From: Saccharothrix obliqua
Lineage (GTDB): Bacteria > Actinomycetota > Actinomycetes > Mycobacteriales > Pseudonocardiaceae
DNA length: 64,000 nucleotides
Reading direction: 5' to 3'
Assembly: GCF_019375475.1 (NCBI RefSeq)
Contig: NZ_JAHXGQ010000004.1
Coordinates: forward strand, 434,001-498,000
A program made the translations under genes and the position numbers. The notes beneath the pieces were generated by a model that saw only the letters and a program-made list of their open reading frames with translations, was not told the DNA's origin and ran no database searches. Of the stretch, positions 34,909-42,851 are shown one piece after another. The stretch's first letter is position 1, and each line of letters begins with the position of its first letter.

Positions 34909-35763
34909 GGGGTCGCTCCAGACGCCTTGAGGTGCTCACCTACCAGGGTGCGGCCCGGCGGCGTCTCGGGCCGATCGGAGGGAATGGTTCAACCCGACCG
35001 TGGTGACCAGCAATTCCCCGATCGAAGGAAAAACGGCTACTGCGCGTCGCACGCGAATGTCAATCACGTTCACCTGGACGACCGAACGCCGGTCGGGCCG
35101 GCCCGTGACGCGTCCCCCGGCGCGCGATCAAGCGCGTCGCCACCCGGCTCCCCGGCGCGTGATCGGACGCGTTCTCCACCCGTATTCCGCGCACTCGATC
35201 GGCGCGGCGCACACCCCGATTCGCGGGCGCACGATCCGGCGGCGCCCACCCCGATTCCCGGGCGCGGGCGGAAATGCACACGCCCGCACGATGCCGCGCA
35301 GAACACCGGGCTCGATTTCGGGACAACGCTCCGCACGTGGTCGGCAACTCCTGCCTAACAGAAACCGAGCACCCCTTCAAGCACCTGCTGCGCTTTTCCG
35401 AAGTCATCGGCGGTACCCCGGCCGGAGTGGTGCGCGCATTCTACCAAAAAACAGTCACAGCCCGGCGTCGAGATGACCGGCCCATCGCGCCGACCAGCAC
35501 GTTCATCGCCGAGAAACGCCCCCTTAATCGGCATCCCGCAGTCCGGTGCACGCGCGTGCGCACTTCTACCGATTGAGATGCGGGAGAACAACGTGACCGT
35601 GCCCACGGGAACCGGGGGTTTCCGGCCGAAGATCGCCTGTTTGGCGGCCGAATCGGCGAATTGTCCACTGCTAGCGTCGGAACCGCGGCGCTTCCGGGGG
35701 CAGGGAGGAGCCCGCCTCCGAATTGTTCGCGTCGCGTTCACAACGCAGACGGGTGGCACGAAC
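34909..35763. other. long intergenic region upstream of melC operon
   Basis: About 855 bp without a convincing gene. It is less GC-rich than the window average. Contents: a dyad AGGTG-CT-CACCT (34930-34941) near the OleC-like promoter; a direct repeat of CACCCCGATTC followed by CGGGCGC near 35211-35230 and 35245-35264; and paired GCGCGATCAAGCGCGT / GCGCGTGATCGGACGCGT-like blocks near 35121-35172. The melC promoter must lie in the last 150 bp but no consensus is obvious. Confidence 0.45.
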
Positions 35764-36153
35764 ATGCATGTGCACGAAGAAGAGAACGCGCGGGTGTTGG
35801 GCCGAAGAAGGTTCCTCGTCCGCGGTCTGGTCGGCGGCGGCGTCGCCGTGGCGGCCGGAGCCGGGCTGATCGGTCTGAGCGGCAACGCCCAGGCGGTCAC
35901 CCTGGAGGAGTTCGACGAGATCTACCTCAAGCGGCACATCAAGGGGTGGGCCGTCAACGAGGGTGTGAACCCTCGTTGCGAGGCGACCATCGACGGCGAC
36001 GCGCTGCACGTCATGCGCAACGGCGACGGCACGTTCACGACGTCGGTGAACCACTACGAGTCCTTCGAAACCCTGCGCGACGCCACGCGACGCGCGGTGG
36101 AAACACTCGGTGACCTGCGGCCTGAGTCGCAGTCGGCCCACCACGGTCGTTGA
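35764..36153 (+). CDS. melC1: tyrosinase copper chaperone MelC1
   Basis: 129-residue tyrosinase cofactor. The N-terminus carries a twin-arginine signal (R14-R-R-F-L-V) followed by a hydrophobic G/A-rich stretch ending A-Q-A. The mature part (E-F-D-E-I-Y ... H-V-M-R-N-G-D-G-T-F-T-T-S-V-N-H-Y) matches MelC1, which delivers copper to apo-tyrosinase and carries it through the Tat pathway. ATG at 35764 is chosen as the start of the Tat signal. The tyrosinase gene follows after 26 bp. Confidence 0.92.
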   Translation: MHVHEEENARVLGRRRFLVRGLVGGGVAVAAGAGLIGLSGNAQAVTLEEFDEIYLKRHIKGWAVNEGVNPRCEATIDGDALHVMRNGDGTFTTSVNHYESFETLRDATRRAVETLGDLRPESQSAHHGR

Positions 36154-36179
36154 GCCGGGTATCGGAGGAAGGGTAGCTC

Positions 36180-36992
36180 ATGGGTATCCGGAAGAACCAG
36201 GCGAGCCTCACGCCCGCTGAGCGGACGGCTTTCGTCAACGCGGTCCTCGCGCTGAAGCAGAACGGCACCTACGACCAGTTCGTGCAGCAGCACATCGTGC
36301 GGGCCAACGGTGACAGCGACTGGTCCACGCGCATCGGTCACCGGGCGCCGTCGTTCCTGCCGTGGCACCGCAAGTACCTGATCGACTTCGAGGCGGCGCT
36401 CCAATCGATCAACCCGTCGGTGACCATCCCCTACTGGGACTGGACGGTGGCCACCACCACGCTGTGGACCAACGACTTCATGGGCCCCACCGGGACCTCC
36501 GGGACGAACTGGCGGGTTCCCACCGGCCCGTTCGCCTACTCCGGTGGTGCGTGGACGTTGACCGTGCGGAGCGACTCGGCGAACTACCTGCGTCGGAACC
36601 TCGGTGCGGGTGGTCTGCAACTGCCCTCGTCGTTCGACCTGGCGTCCGTCATGGGGTTGACGACGTACGACACGTCACCGTGGAACAGCACGTCGCTCAA
36701 CAGCTTCCGGAACTACCTGGAGGGCTTCCGCGGGCCGAACTTGCACAACCGGGTGCACAACTGGGTCAGCGGCACGATGGCCGGAGCGGGATCGCCCAAC
36801 GACCCCGTCTTCTGGTTGCACCACTGCAACGTCGACCGCCTGTGGTCGGAGTGGCAGGCGCAGCACCCGACTGCGACCTACCAACCGGCATTCGGCACGG
36901 CGGACGTGGCCGACATCGACGAGCCGATGGCTCCGTGGGCCACGACACCGCGCGACATGTTGGACCACAGCGGTCTGTACACGTACGCGTGA
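36180..36992 (+). CDS. melC2: tyrosinase MelC2
   Basis: Type 3 dicopper oxidase making melanin from tyrosine via o-quinones, 270 residues, exported with MelC1 as it has no signal peptide. CuA ligands H38, H54 and H63 (Q-Q-H, I-G-H-R, L-P-W-H) and CuB ligands in N-L-H-N-R-V-H-N-W and F-W-L-H-H-C-N-V-D-R sit at the positions known from Streptomyces tyrosinases. P-Y-W-D-W is intact. ATG with GGAGGAAGG upstream. Nothing is missing, so it should be active. Confidence 0.96.
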   Translation: MGIRKNQASLTPAERTAFVNAVLALKQNGTYDQFVQQHIVRANGDSDWSTRIGHRAPSFLPWHRKYLIDFEAALQSINPSVTIPYWDWTVATTTLWTNDFMGPTGTSGTNWRVPTGPFAYSGGAWTLTVRSDSANYLRRNLGAGGLQLPSSFDLASVMGLTTYDTSPWNSTSLNSFRNYLEGFRGPNLHNRVHNWVSGTMAGAGSPNDPVFWLHHCNVDRLWSEWQAQHPTATYQPAFGTADVADIDEPMAPWATTPRDMLDHSGLYTYA

Positions 36993-37017
36993 CGGCGGTG
37001 CGCCGCTGAGCCGCGGT

Positions 37018-37047
37018 GACCTCGCGATCGGGCCCGGTCGCGAGGTC
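37018..37047. terminator. bidirectional terminator after melC2
   Basis: 10-bp perfect arms GACCTCGCGA (37018-37027) and TCGCGAGGTC (37038-37047) around a 10-nt loop. The right arm overlaps the stop codon of the convergent caspase-fold gene. Confidence 0.7.
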
Positions 37048-39262
37048 ATCCGCGTTCCGCCCACGCGTCACCGGAGATCCCGAGGTCCCACAACAGCTTC
37101 CGCACGTCGTCGCGCCCGCGGATCGCCGGCGGGATGGCGGCGACGAGGTGCCGGACGTGCTCCTCTCCCAGGAGCACGCCGAGTGCGTGCAACCCGGACA
37201 ACGCCGCGATCACCCGGGGCAGGTCCTGCGCGGAACCCAGCCGGTTCAGGAAGTACGGGACCAGGCGCGGGTCGGGACCGCTGCCGATGTGGGCGAGGAA
37301 GAGCTGGTGCGCCCCGCGTTCGGCCTCGAAGTCCGGGATGCGGTCGAGCAGCACGTCGCTGACCGGTTCCAGCGGCATCGGGCTGTACAGCTCGTACCGG
37401 CGGAGCAGGCGGTCGGTGCTGGTCGTCGCGAGGTGCTGGAACAGGCGCCGCCGGGTGTTCTCCGCCAACGCATCCCACGTGCCGCGCACGTAGCACAGAC
37501 CGCTGGCCAGCAGCATGAGGTCGTCATCGGTGAAGTCGGGTTCACGGCTCGCCAACACCTGCCGCACCACCCGCGCGAACACCTCCGGCACCAGTTCGGC
37601 CAGCACGCGCGCGGTGCGCGCGAAACGCCACCGGGTGAAGATCGAGGCGTTCGGTGCGAGCGTCGACTCGCACACGTGCGCGCAGAGGTCCGCGACCAGC
37701 ACCGGGGACGCGTCGGCGAGGTACGTCGCCTCCAGGTACCGGGGCAGCAGGTCGTCGTCCGGGTACGACATCCCCTGCACGTCGACGTCGAACCGCCGGC
37801 GCAGGTCCTCCTCCCGCGCCAGGCGCGCGGTCAGGTCGTCGACCTCCGCCCCGGTCGCGGTGAGCAGCATGAAGCGCTGGCTCTCGGTGCCCCGCTCGGC
37901 GTCCAGGCGCGGGGCGGCGCCGGCGGCGCCGTCCGCGGTCAGGACCCGCTCCGGCGTGGCGATCCGGTAGCGGCCCAGTCCGTCGTCGCCGATCAGGCGC
38001 CACCGCTGGTCGGGTGTCTTCCCGCGCGGGCCGAGGAGCACCACCCCGCCGTACTGGTGCTCCAGCGCGAGGCCCGTCGCGACGGAGGTGATGGTGTGCT
38101 CGCCCGCGCCCGCGGGTTCGATCCGCCAGAGCTGGTGCGGTCCGCCGTGCACCGGCCACATCATCGGCGGCTCGCCCTGCCGCCGGCTCTGGCCGCTGTC
38201 GAGCGCGAACCCGTCGCGCACGCCGACGACCAGGCAGACGCCGGGTGCGGGCCGGTCCCGGTCCGGGACGTCGCGGCCGAGCGCGCGGGCCGCCGCCGCC
38301 GACACCCGGCGGCTGTCGTCGTCAACGAGGTCCGCCAGCACCAGCCGGGCGGCGAGGGCGAGCCCCTGGTGCGGTCGGCCCGCGATGTCGACCAGCTCGT
38401 CCACCGCCGCCGCGCGGATCGCCGCGACCGGGTCCGTGACGTGCCGCAACACGGAGTCCGGGAGGACGGCGGGCGTGGCGACCGGCTTGCCGCGCCGGGC
38501 GATGTGGATGGCGCCCTGGGCGTCCAAGACCCACTTGGTGGGCGTCTGGTCGCGGGTCCGCCGGGCGATCCGCTCGCGCACGTAGTCGTACAGCTCGTCC
38601 ACGTCGACCAGGCCGTCCTGGCCCCGGTCGGCGTCACCCGTGGCCAGCCCCTCGACCAGCGCGGCCGTGAAGAGGGACAGCCTCTCGTCGCCGCTGCGGT
38701 CGGCGAGGTCGAACCCCTCGAACGCGTACTCGATCGCCCGCGACGCGGTGATGATCACCCGGCCGGACCCGCCGAGCTGGCTGTCGAGCGGTACCTCCCC
38801 GCCCGCCTTGGCGGTCATGCCGTTGCCGAACGCACCGGCGTAGCAGCAGTCCAGCAGCAGCACGACCGTGCCCGCGACGGTGCGGTTCATGAGCGTGCGG
38901 ACGAACTCCGCCGACACCGCCGTCGCCTGGAGCCGGTTCAGCCTGGTGCGGACCGTGGCGAAGTGCAGGTCGCCCACCTGGTCCCGCACGCCGTGCCCGC
39001 TGAAGTAGAGCAGGAGCAGGTCGTCGTGGGCGCGGTCGGCGAAGAAGTCCTCCACGGCCTCCCGCGTGCGGGCGGTGTCCTGGTTCTCCAGCACCCGCAC
39101 GTCGAACGCGCCGATCTCCGGGTCGCCCAGCACGGCGGCCAGCCGCGCGGCGTCGCGGGCGGGGGCGCGCAACCGGCTCAACCCCTCGGTGACGTACTCG
39201 TGGTTGGCGATGACCAACGCGTGACGCTTGCCGGGTAACAGCGGGTCGGCTCGGGGCTGCAC
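37046..39262 (-). CDS. caspase-fold peptidase with beta-trefoil domain
   Basis: 738 residues. Residues 10-265 are a C14/metacaspase-like domain with the catalytic dyad in Y-F-S-G-H90-G and L-L-D-C-C140-Y-A-G; both residues are present, so it is probably active. A helical link (about 285-345, HEAT-like) is followed by a ricin-type beta-trefoil-like module (about 355-480; L-W-R-I and Q-R-W-R-L repeats) and a C-terminal helical region of about 250 residues that I do not recognise. No signal peptide, so cytoplasmic. GTG at 39262 is used because the caspase fold starts about ten residues later. It stands alone. Bacterial caspase-like proteins with accessory sensor domains often act in programmed cell death or phage defence; here that is inference. 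Confidence 0.8.
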   Translation of the reverse strand: MQPRADPLLPGKRHALVIANHEYVTEGLSRLRAPARDAARLAAVLGDPEIGAFDVRVLENQDTARTREAVEDFFADRAHDDLLLLYFSGHGVRDQVGDLHFATVRTRLNRLQATAVSAEFVRTLMNRTVAGTVVLLLDCCYAGAFGNGMTAKAGGEVPLDSQLGGSGRVIITASRAIEYAFEGFDLADRSGDERLSLFTAALVEGLATGDADRGQDGLVDVDELYDYVRERIARRTRDQTPTKWVLDAQGAIHIARRGKPVATPAVLPDSVLRHVTDPVAAIRAAAVDELVDIAGRPHQGLALAARLVLADLVDDDSRRVSAAAARALGRDVPDRDRPAPGVCLVVGVRDGFALDSGQSRRQGEPPMMWPVHGGPHQLWRIEPAGAGEHTITSVATGLALEHQYGGVVLLGPRGKTPDQRWRLIGDDGLGRYRIATPERVLTADGAAGAAPRLDAERGTESQRFMLLTATGAEVDDLTARLAREEDLRRRFDVDVQGMSYPDDDLLPRYLEATYLADASPVLVADLCAHVCESTLAPNASIFTRWRFARTARVLAELVPEVFARVVRQVLASREPDFTDDDLMLLASGLCYVRGTWDALAENTRRRLFQHLATTSTDRLLRRYELYSPMPLEPVSDVLLDRIPDFEAERGAHQLFLAHIGSGPDPRLVPYFLNRLGSAQDLPRVIAALSGLHALGVLLGEEHVRHLVAAIPPAIRGRDDVRKLLWDLGISGDAWAERG

Positions 39263-39436
39263 GGTGCGTGATTCTACGAGGCCACGGCGGACCGCCCCGG
39301 AACACGACCGGTTCCGCGCGACCAGGCACCCCGGACCGCTCGCCCCCGCCGGCCACCCGCACCGCTCGCCCCGCCGACCACACCCGCACCGCTCGCTCGC
39401 CCGGCGGCCCCGTCTCGCGTGCTTCTCCGGCGATGC

Positions 39437-39474
39437 CCGCACGGGTGGTGGGAGCGCTCCCACCACCCGTGCGG
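39437..39474. terminator. perfect 38-bp palindrome, terminator of NmrA-like gene
   Basis: Two 19-bp arms (39437-39455 and 39456-39474) with no spacer, seven bases past the stop of the NmrA-like gene. As RNA this folds into a long stem and probably terminates transcription. The remaining gap to 39262 is C-rich and holds no gene. Confidence 0.7.
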
Positions 39475-39481
39475 ACGCGGG

Positions 39482-40222
39482 TCACCGGGCTGACCACTCC
39501 GCCAGGCGGGTCGCGCCGACCAACGCGTCGGGGCCGGGCACCAGGGTCTTCTCGTCCAGCGGCGTGCCGAAGTACCGCGCCTCGGGGTCGGCGACCACCT
39601 CGCGCGGGTCGTTCTTCGCCGCCAGCGCGGTGCGGATCCACTCGTCCATGCCGAACACCTCGGGACCGCCGATCTCCACCACGCCGCCCACCGGGTCGCC
39701 GACCGCGGTCCGGGCCACGGCGGCGGCGACGTCGGCGGCGGCCACCGGCTGGACGCCGCCGGACGGCAGGGTCACCACGCCGTCGGTGGTCGCGGAGTCG
39801 GCGATCGCCGCCGCGAACTCGAAGAACTGGGTGGCCCGCACGATCGAGAAGCGCAGCCCGGACGCGTGGATCAGCTCCTCCTGCGCCACCTTCGCGCGCA
39901 GGTAACCGGAATCCGGCGCACGGTCGGCGCCCACCACCGACAACGCGACGTAGTGCCCGACCCCGGCGTCCTCCGCCGCCGCGGTGAGGTTGGTGGTCGC
40001 GGTGCGGAAGAACGCCAGCACGTCGTCATCGGCGAACGACGGCGAGTTCGACACGTCGACCAGCACGTCCGCGCCGCGCACCGCCTCCGCCAGCCCCTCG
40101 CCGGTGATGGTGTCCACGCCGGTGGAGGGCGCGGCCACCACCGCCTCGTGCCCGTGCTCGCCCAGCCACGCCACGACCTTCGACCCGATGAGGCCGGTGC
40201 CGCCGATCACGACGACCTTCAT
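39482..40222 (-). CDS. NmrA-like NAD(P)-binding oxidoreductase/epimerase
   Basis: 246-residue atypical short-chain dehydrogenase. The N-terminal nucleotide motif V-V-I-G-G-T-G-L-I-G is intact, whereas the classical Y-x3-K catalytic pair is degenerate (S-G-Y-L-R-A-K, residues near 125). Such proteins bind NAD(P)H and act as redox sensors or epimerase-like enzymes. They are among the typical neighbours of ECF41 sigma factors. Its promoter, with TGTCACA and TGTC spaced by 16, matches the ECF41 type, and an ECF41 sigma gene lies 0.8 kb away. ATG start. Confidence 0.85.
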   Translation of the reverse strand: MKVVVIGGTGLIGSKVVAWLGEHGHEAVVAAPSTGVDTITGEGLAEAVRGADVLVDVSNSPSFADDDVLAFFRTATTNLTAAAEDAGVGHYVALSVVGADRAPDSGYLRAKVAQEELIHASGLRFSIVRATQFFEFAAAIADSATTDGVVTLPSGGVQPVAAADVAAAVARTAVGDPVGGVVEIGGPEVFGMDEWIRTALAAKNDPREVVADPEARYFGTPLDEKTLVPGPDALVGATRLAEWSAR

Positions 40223-40276
40223 GGTGACTCCTCCCGTCGGCGCCCGGCCGTTCCGGGACGCCCTACGTCCAGCGAA

Positions 40277-40303
40277 GACAACGCGGCGGGCCGGTTTGTG
40301 ACA
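40277..40303 (-). promoter_or_regulatory. ECF41-type promoter for NmrA-like gene
   Basis: On the minus strand TGTCACA (-35, 40303 to 40297) is followed after 16 bp by TGTC (-10, 40280 to 40277), 55 bp before the start codon. ECF41 sigma factors are known to use TGTCACA with a CGTC-type -10. Confidence 0.75.
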
Positions 40304-40334
40304 GCCGATGTCGATTCGCCCGATCGTGGCCGCC

Positions 40335-40361
40335 GGTCACAAACGCCGGGGGCGCCTTGTC
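40335..40361 (+). promoter_or_regulatory. ECF41-type promoter for cupin gene
   Basis: GGTCACA (-35, 40335-40341), 16-bp spacer, TGTC (-10, 40358-40361), 31 bp before the cupin ATG. It mirrors the divergent promoter at 40277-40303, forming a GTTTGTGAC ... GTCACAAAC inverted pair. Confidence 0.72.
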
Positions 40362-40392
40362 CTAGCTGTGGAACGACGCACTTGGAGGGAAC

Positions 40393-40821
40393 ATGAGCCA
40401 CGAGCACGTGCTGGAGAACCCCGACGCGGTCGGGCCGCCGCCGCAGATCGACGTCGTGGGGACCGTGCCGGACGCACCACCGATCCCGGCGGGCGCGGAG
40501 GCGATGACCATCCGGGTCACCCTGCCCCCGGGCAGCCCCGGCGCGCCACCACACCGCCACTCCGGTCCCGCCTACGGTTTCGTGGTGCGAGGCGAGATCG
40601 TCTTCGAGCTGGAGGGCGAGCCGGAACGGGTGCTGCGGGCGGGCGACGCGTTCTGGGAGCCCGGCGGTGACGTGATCCACTACCAGGACGGCAACAACCT
40701 CCGGGACGCGGAATCGGTGTTCGTGGTGACCATGTTCTGCGCACCCGGCCAACCGATGCTCACCGCGGTGGAGCCGGAGGAGCTGGCCGCACGCCGCGAC
40801 CGCCGCGCACCGCGCCCCTGA
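40393..40821 (+). CDS. cupin-domain protein
   Basis: 142-residue single-domain cupin. Metal-binding motif 1 is P-P-H-R-H-S-G-P-A-Y-G-F-V-V-R-G and motif 2 is P-G-G-D-V-I-H-Y. Function could be quercetinase-like, isomerase or sensor; the sequence does not decide. ATG preceded by GGAGGG. It is divergent from the NmrA-like gene and shares with it a pair of ECF41-type promoters, so both belong to one stimulon. A strong hairpin follows. Confidence 0.85.
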   Translation: MSHEHVLENPDAVGPPPQIDVVGTVPDAPPIPAGAEAMTIRVTLPPGSPGAPPHRHSGPAYGFVVRGEIVFELEGEPERVLRAGDAFWEPGGDVIHYQDGNNLRDAESVFVVTMFCAPGQPMLTAVEPEELAARRDRRAPRP

Positions 40822-40825
40822 CCGA

Positions 40826-40870
40826 CCGCGCCGATCGCTCCCGGACGCGCTCCGGGGGCGATCGGCGCGG
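40826..40870. terminator. terminator after cupin gene
   Basis: Outer arms of 13 bp (CCGCGCCGATCGC at 40826-40838, complement at 40858-40870) plus an inner CCGGA/TCCGG stem form a long hairpin directly after the cupin stop. It separates the cupin from the sigma gene. Confidence 0.75.
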
Positions 40871-41018
40871 CTGGACCCCGCTGGTGCGGGAAAGACCCGA
40901 GCTTGGCGGAACGCTCGCGTGGACTCCTCCCCTGGCTTCGGGGCCGGCACCCTAGGATCGGGTCGGATCGCGTTGCCGGCGGGACAGTGCGGCCACCGAG
41001 CAGGAGGACGACCCGACC

Positions 41019-41918
41019 ATGGCGGACGCCGCCGGTGTGGACCTCGACCAGGCGGCGGCCGTGTTCGCGGCGGCTCGGCCGCGGTTGTTCGGGATCGCCT
41101 ACCGGATGTTGGGCAGCGCGGTCGACGCCGAGGACCTGGTGCAGGAGGTGTGGCTGCGTTGGCAGGCCGCCGACCGGTCAGCGGTTCGGGAGCCGGCCGC
41201 CTACCTGGCCACCGCCACCACCCGCCTGGCCATCAACGCGAGCCGCACCGCGCGGGCGCGGCACGAGGTCTACGTGGGGCCGTGGCTGCCCGAGCCGGTG
41301 GACACGTCCGCCGACCCCCAGCTGGGCGCCGAGCGGGACGCCGCGCTCGAGGTCGCCGTGTTGTTCCTGCTGGAGAAGCTGACGCCCACGCAGCGGGCGG
41401 CGTACGTGCTCCGCGAGGCGTTCGACTACTCCTACGACCGGATCGCGGAGATCGTCCAGGCCACCGAGACCTCGGCACGCCAACTCGTCAGCCGCGCGCG
41501 CAGGCAGCTCGCCGACGAGCGCCGCGCCCCGGTGGGCGGTCCGGAGCAGCGGCGGTTGCTGGCGGCGTTCGTGGCGGCGGCCCGGGAGGGCGACCTGGCC
41601 GCGTTGGAGGAGCTGTTCGCCGCCGACGTGGTGAGCTACTCCGACGGCGGCGGCGCGGTGCGTGCGTCGCGCATCCCCGTGCACGGCGCGACCACCGTGG
41701 CGAAGTACGTCCGCGCGTTCAGCGGCCACTTCTGGACCGGCGTCGAGGTTTCCTGGGCGGAGGTCAACGGCCGGACCGCCGCGCTGCTGCGGCGGGACGG
41801 TGTCACGTTCACGGTGCTGGCGGTGGCCGCGTCGGAGGAGGGCATCGACCGGATCTTCTGGATCATGAACCCGAGCAAGCTGGGCGGGGTCGCTTCGCAC
41901 CAGCCGTTCCCGGCGTAG
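41019..41918 (+). CDS. ECF41-group RNA polymerase sigma factor
   Basis: 299-residue ECF41 factor, paralogous to the one at 25 kb. Sigma-2 (A-Y-R-M-L-G-S-A-V-D-A-E-D-L-V-Q-E), sigma-4 (T-P-T-Q-R-A-A-Y-V-L-R-E-A-F) and a C-terminal NTF2-like domain with D-G-G-G-A-V and N-P-S-K-L. ATG with AGGAGG upstream. It neighbours the NmrA-like and cupin genes, whose intergenic region carries two promoters of ECF41 type. Regulation is likely through the fused C-terminal domain since no anti-sigma gene is present. No matching promoter is seen upstream of the sigma gene itself. Confidence 0.92.
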   Translation: MADAAGVDLDQAAAVFAAARPRLFGIAYRMLGSAVDAEDLVQEVWLRWQAADRSAVREPAAYLATATTRLAINASRTARARHEVYVGPWLPEPVDTSADPQLGAERDAALEVAVLFLLEKLTPTQRAAYVLREAFDYSYDRIAEIVQATETSARQLVSRARRQLADERRAPVGGPEQRRLLAAFVAAAREGDLAALEELFAADVVSYSDGGGAVRASRIPVHGATTVAKYVRAFSGHFWTGVEVSWAEVNGRTAALLRRDGVTFTVLAVAASEEGIDRIFWIMNPSKLGGVASHQPFPA

Positions 41919-42016
41919 GGCTGCGACCACAAGCGGGACCACGCCTGGAACGCGGCCGTCTTCAGCGGTCATCCGTCCGAAAAGGACACTCGTTGGTTGC
42001 TTGTCGTGGCGGGAGA

Positions 42017-42715
42017 TCACGGTTGGGCTGAGCCGTGCAGTCGTGCGGTCTGGTCGTCCAGCCGCCCGTCGAGGCGGTCGTGGAGCAGGCGCGCCCAGGC
42101 TGCGGGCAGCACGTCGGGGTGGTCGAGCAGGCGACGCGCGGCGGCCAGGTCGGCGCGGTCGACGTTGAGCACCCGGTGCGCCTCGGCGGCGGTGATGCCG
42201 TGTCGGGGGCGGTGCAGCAGTTCGACGCCGTCGCCCGCCTGGACGTGACCGGTGCGCAGCACCCGGCAGTAGAACCCGGTGCGGCCGGTGCGCTGGGTGC
42301 GTACCGCCATGTCCGCGACGCCGTGGTGGACGGCCAACCGGTAGCAGGGCCGGCGTGGCTGGGTCACCTGGAGCACAGCGGTGCCGACCGCGTAGACCGC
42401 GCCCAGCACGGCGTCGGTCTCCAGCACGCCGTTGGTGGTCAGGTTCTCCCCGAACGTGGGCGCGGTGAGGTCACCGAGCTGCGCGGCCCACGCCGGGTAG
42501 TGCTCGCCCGGGTAGACGAGGACCGCCTTGTCCGGTCCGCCGTGGTGCTTCCGGTCGCCCTGCTCGTCACCCACGAGGCCGAGCGACGTGATGCCGACCG
42601 GCCCGCGCACCGGGGCTTTGCGGATGCCTGACACGACCGTCCGCCCGCGCCAGGACAGCGGACGCGCGGCGCCCACCGATACGACCAGCACCTCACCCGG
42701 GCGTTCGTCCACCAC
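42017..42715 (-). CDS. MOSC-domain protein (YiiM-like)
   Basis: 232 residues. The MOSC core has G-D-E-Q-G-D-R-K-H-H-G-G-P-D-K-A-V-L-V-Y and F-G-E-N-L-T-T-N-G; the likely sulfur/ligand-carrying cysteine is in Q-P-R-R-P-C-Y. Relatives such as YiiM reduce N-hydroxylated bases with molybdenum-cofactor-linked chemistry. GTG at 42715 is selected since GAGGAGG stands six bases before it; an ATG ten codons upstream is in frame but has no ribosome binding site. A palindrome 40 bp ahead probably binds the neighbouring MarR protein. Confidence 0.82.
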   Translation of the reverse strand: MVDERPGEVLVVSVGAARPLSWRGRTVVSGIRKAPVRGPVGITSLGLVGDEQGDRKHHGGPDKAVLVYPGEHYPAWAAQLGDLTAPTFGENLTTNGVLETDAVLGAVYAVGTAVLQVTQPRRPCYRLAVHHGVADMAVRTQRTGRTGFYCRVLRTGHVQAGDGVELLHRPRHGITAAEAHRVLNVDRADLAAARRLLDHPDVLPAAWARLLHDRLDGRLDDQTARLHGSAQP

Positions 42716-42754
42716 CCCGCGCCTCCTCGTTGCCGCGACGATCATGCCACATAG

Positions 42755-42771
42755 CTAGGAGTCCTACCTAG
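42755..42771. promoter_or_regulatory. MarR-type operator upstream of MOSC gene
   Basis: CTAGGAGTCCTACCTAG contains the perfect odd palindrome TAGGA-G-TCCTA (42756-42766) and outer CTAGG/CCTAG arms. It sits between the MarR gene end and the MOSC start, in an AT-rich promoter-like stretch. Confidence 0.6.
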
Positions 42772-42851
42772 TAGTGGTGCGTGCACCAACACGACTCGTC
42801 AAGCCCCCGGGTCGTCCCGGCCACCCTCTCCCCGGACCACGAGAACAGGTC

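Noticed and set aside
31321..35358. A 1345-codon open frame on the plus strand across several genes
   Set aside because: It is antisense to well-supported genes; its translation is rich in R, H, Q and A without family motifs, an effect of GC-biased codons on the opposite strand.
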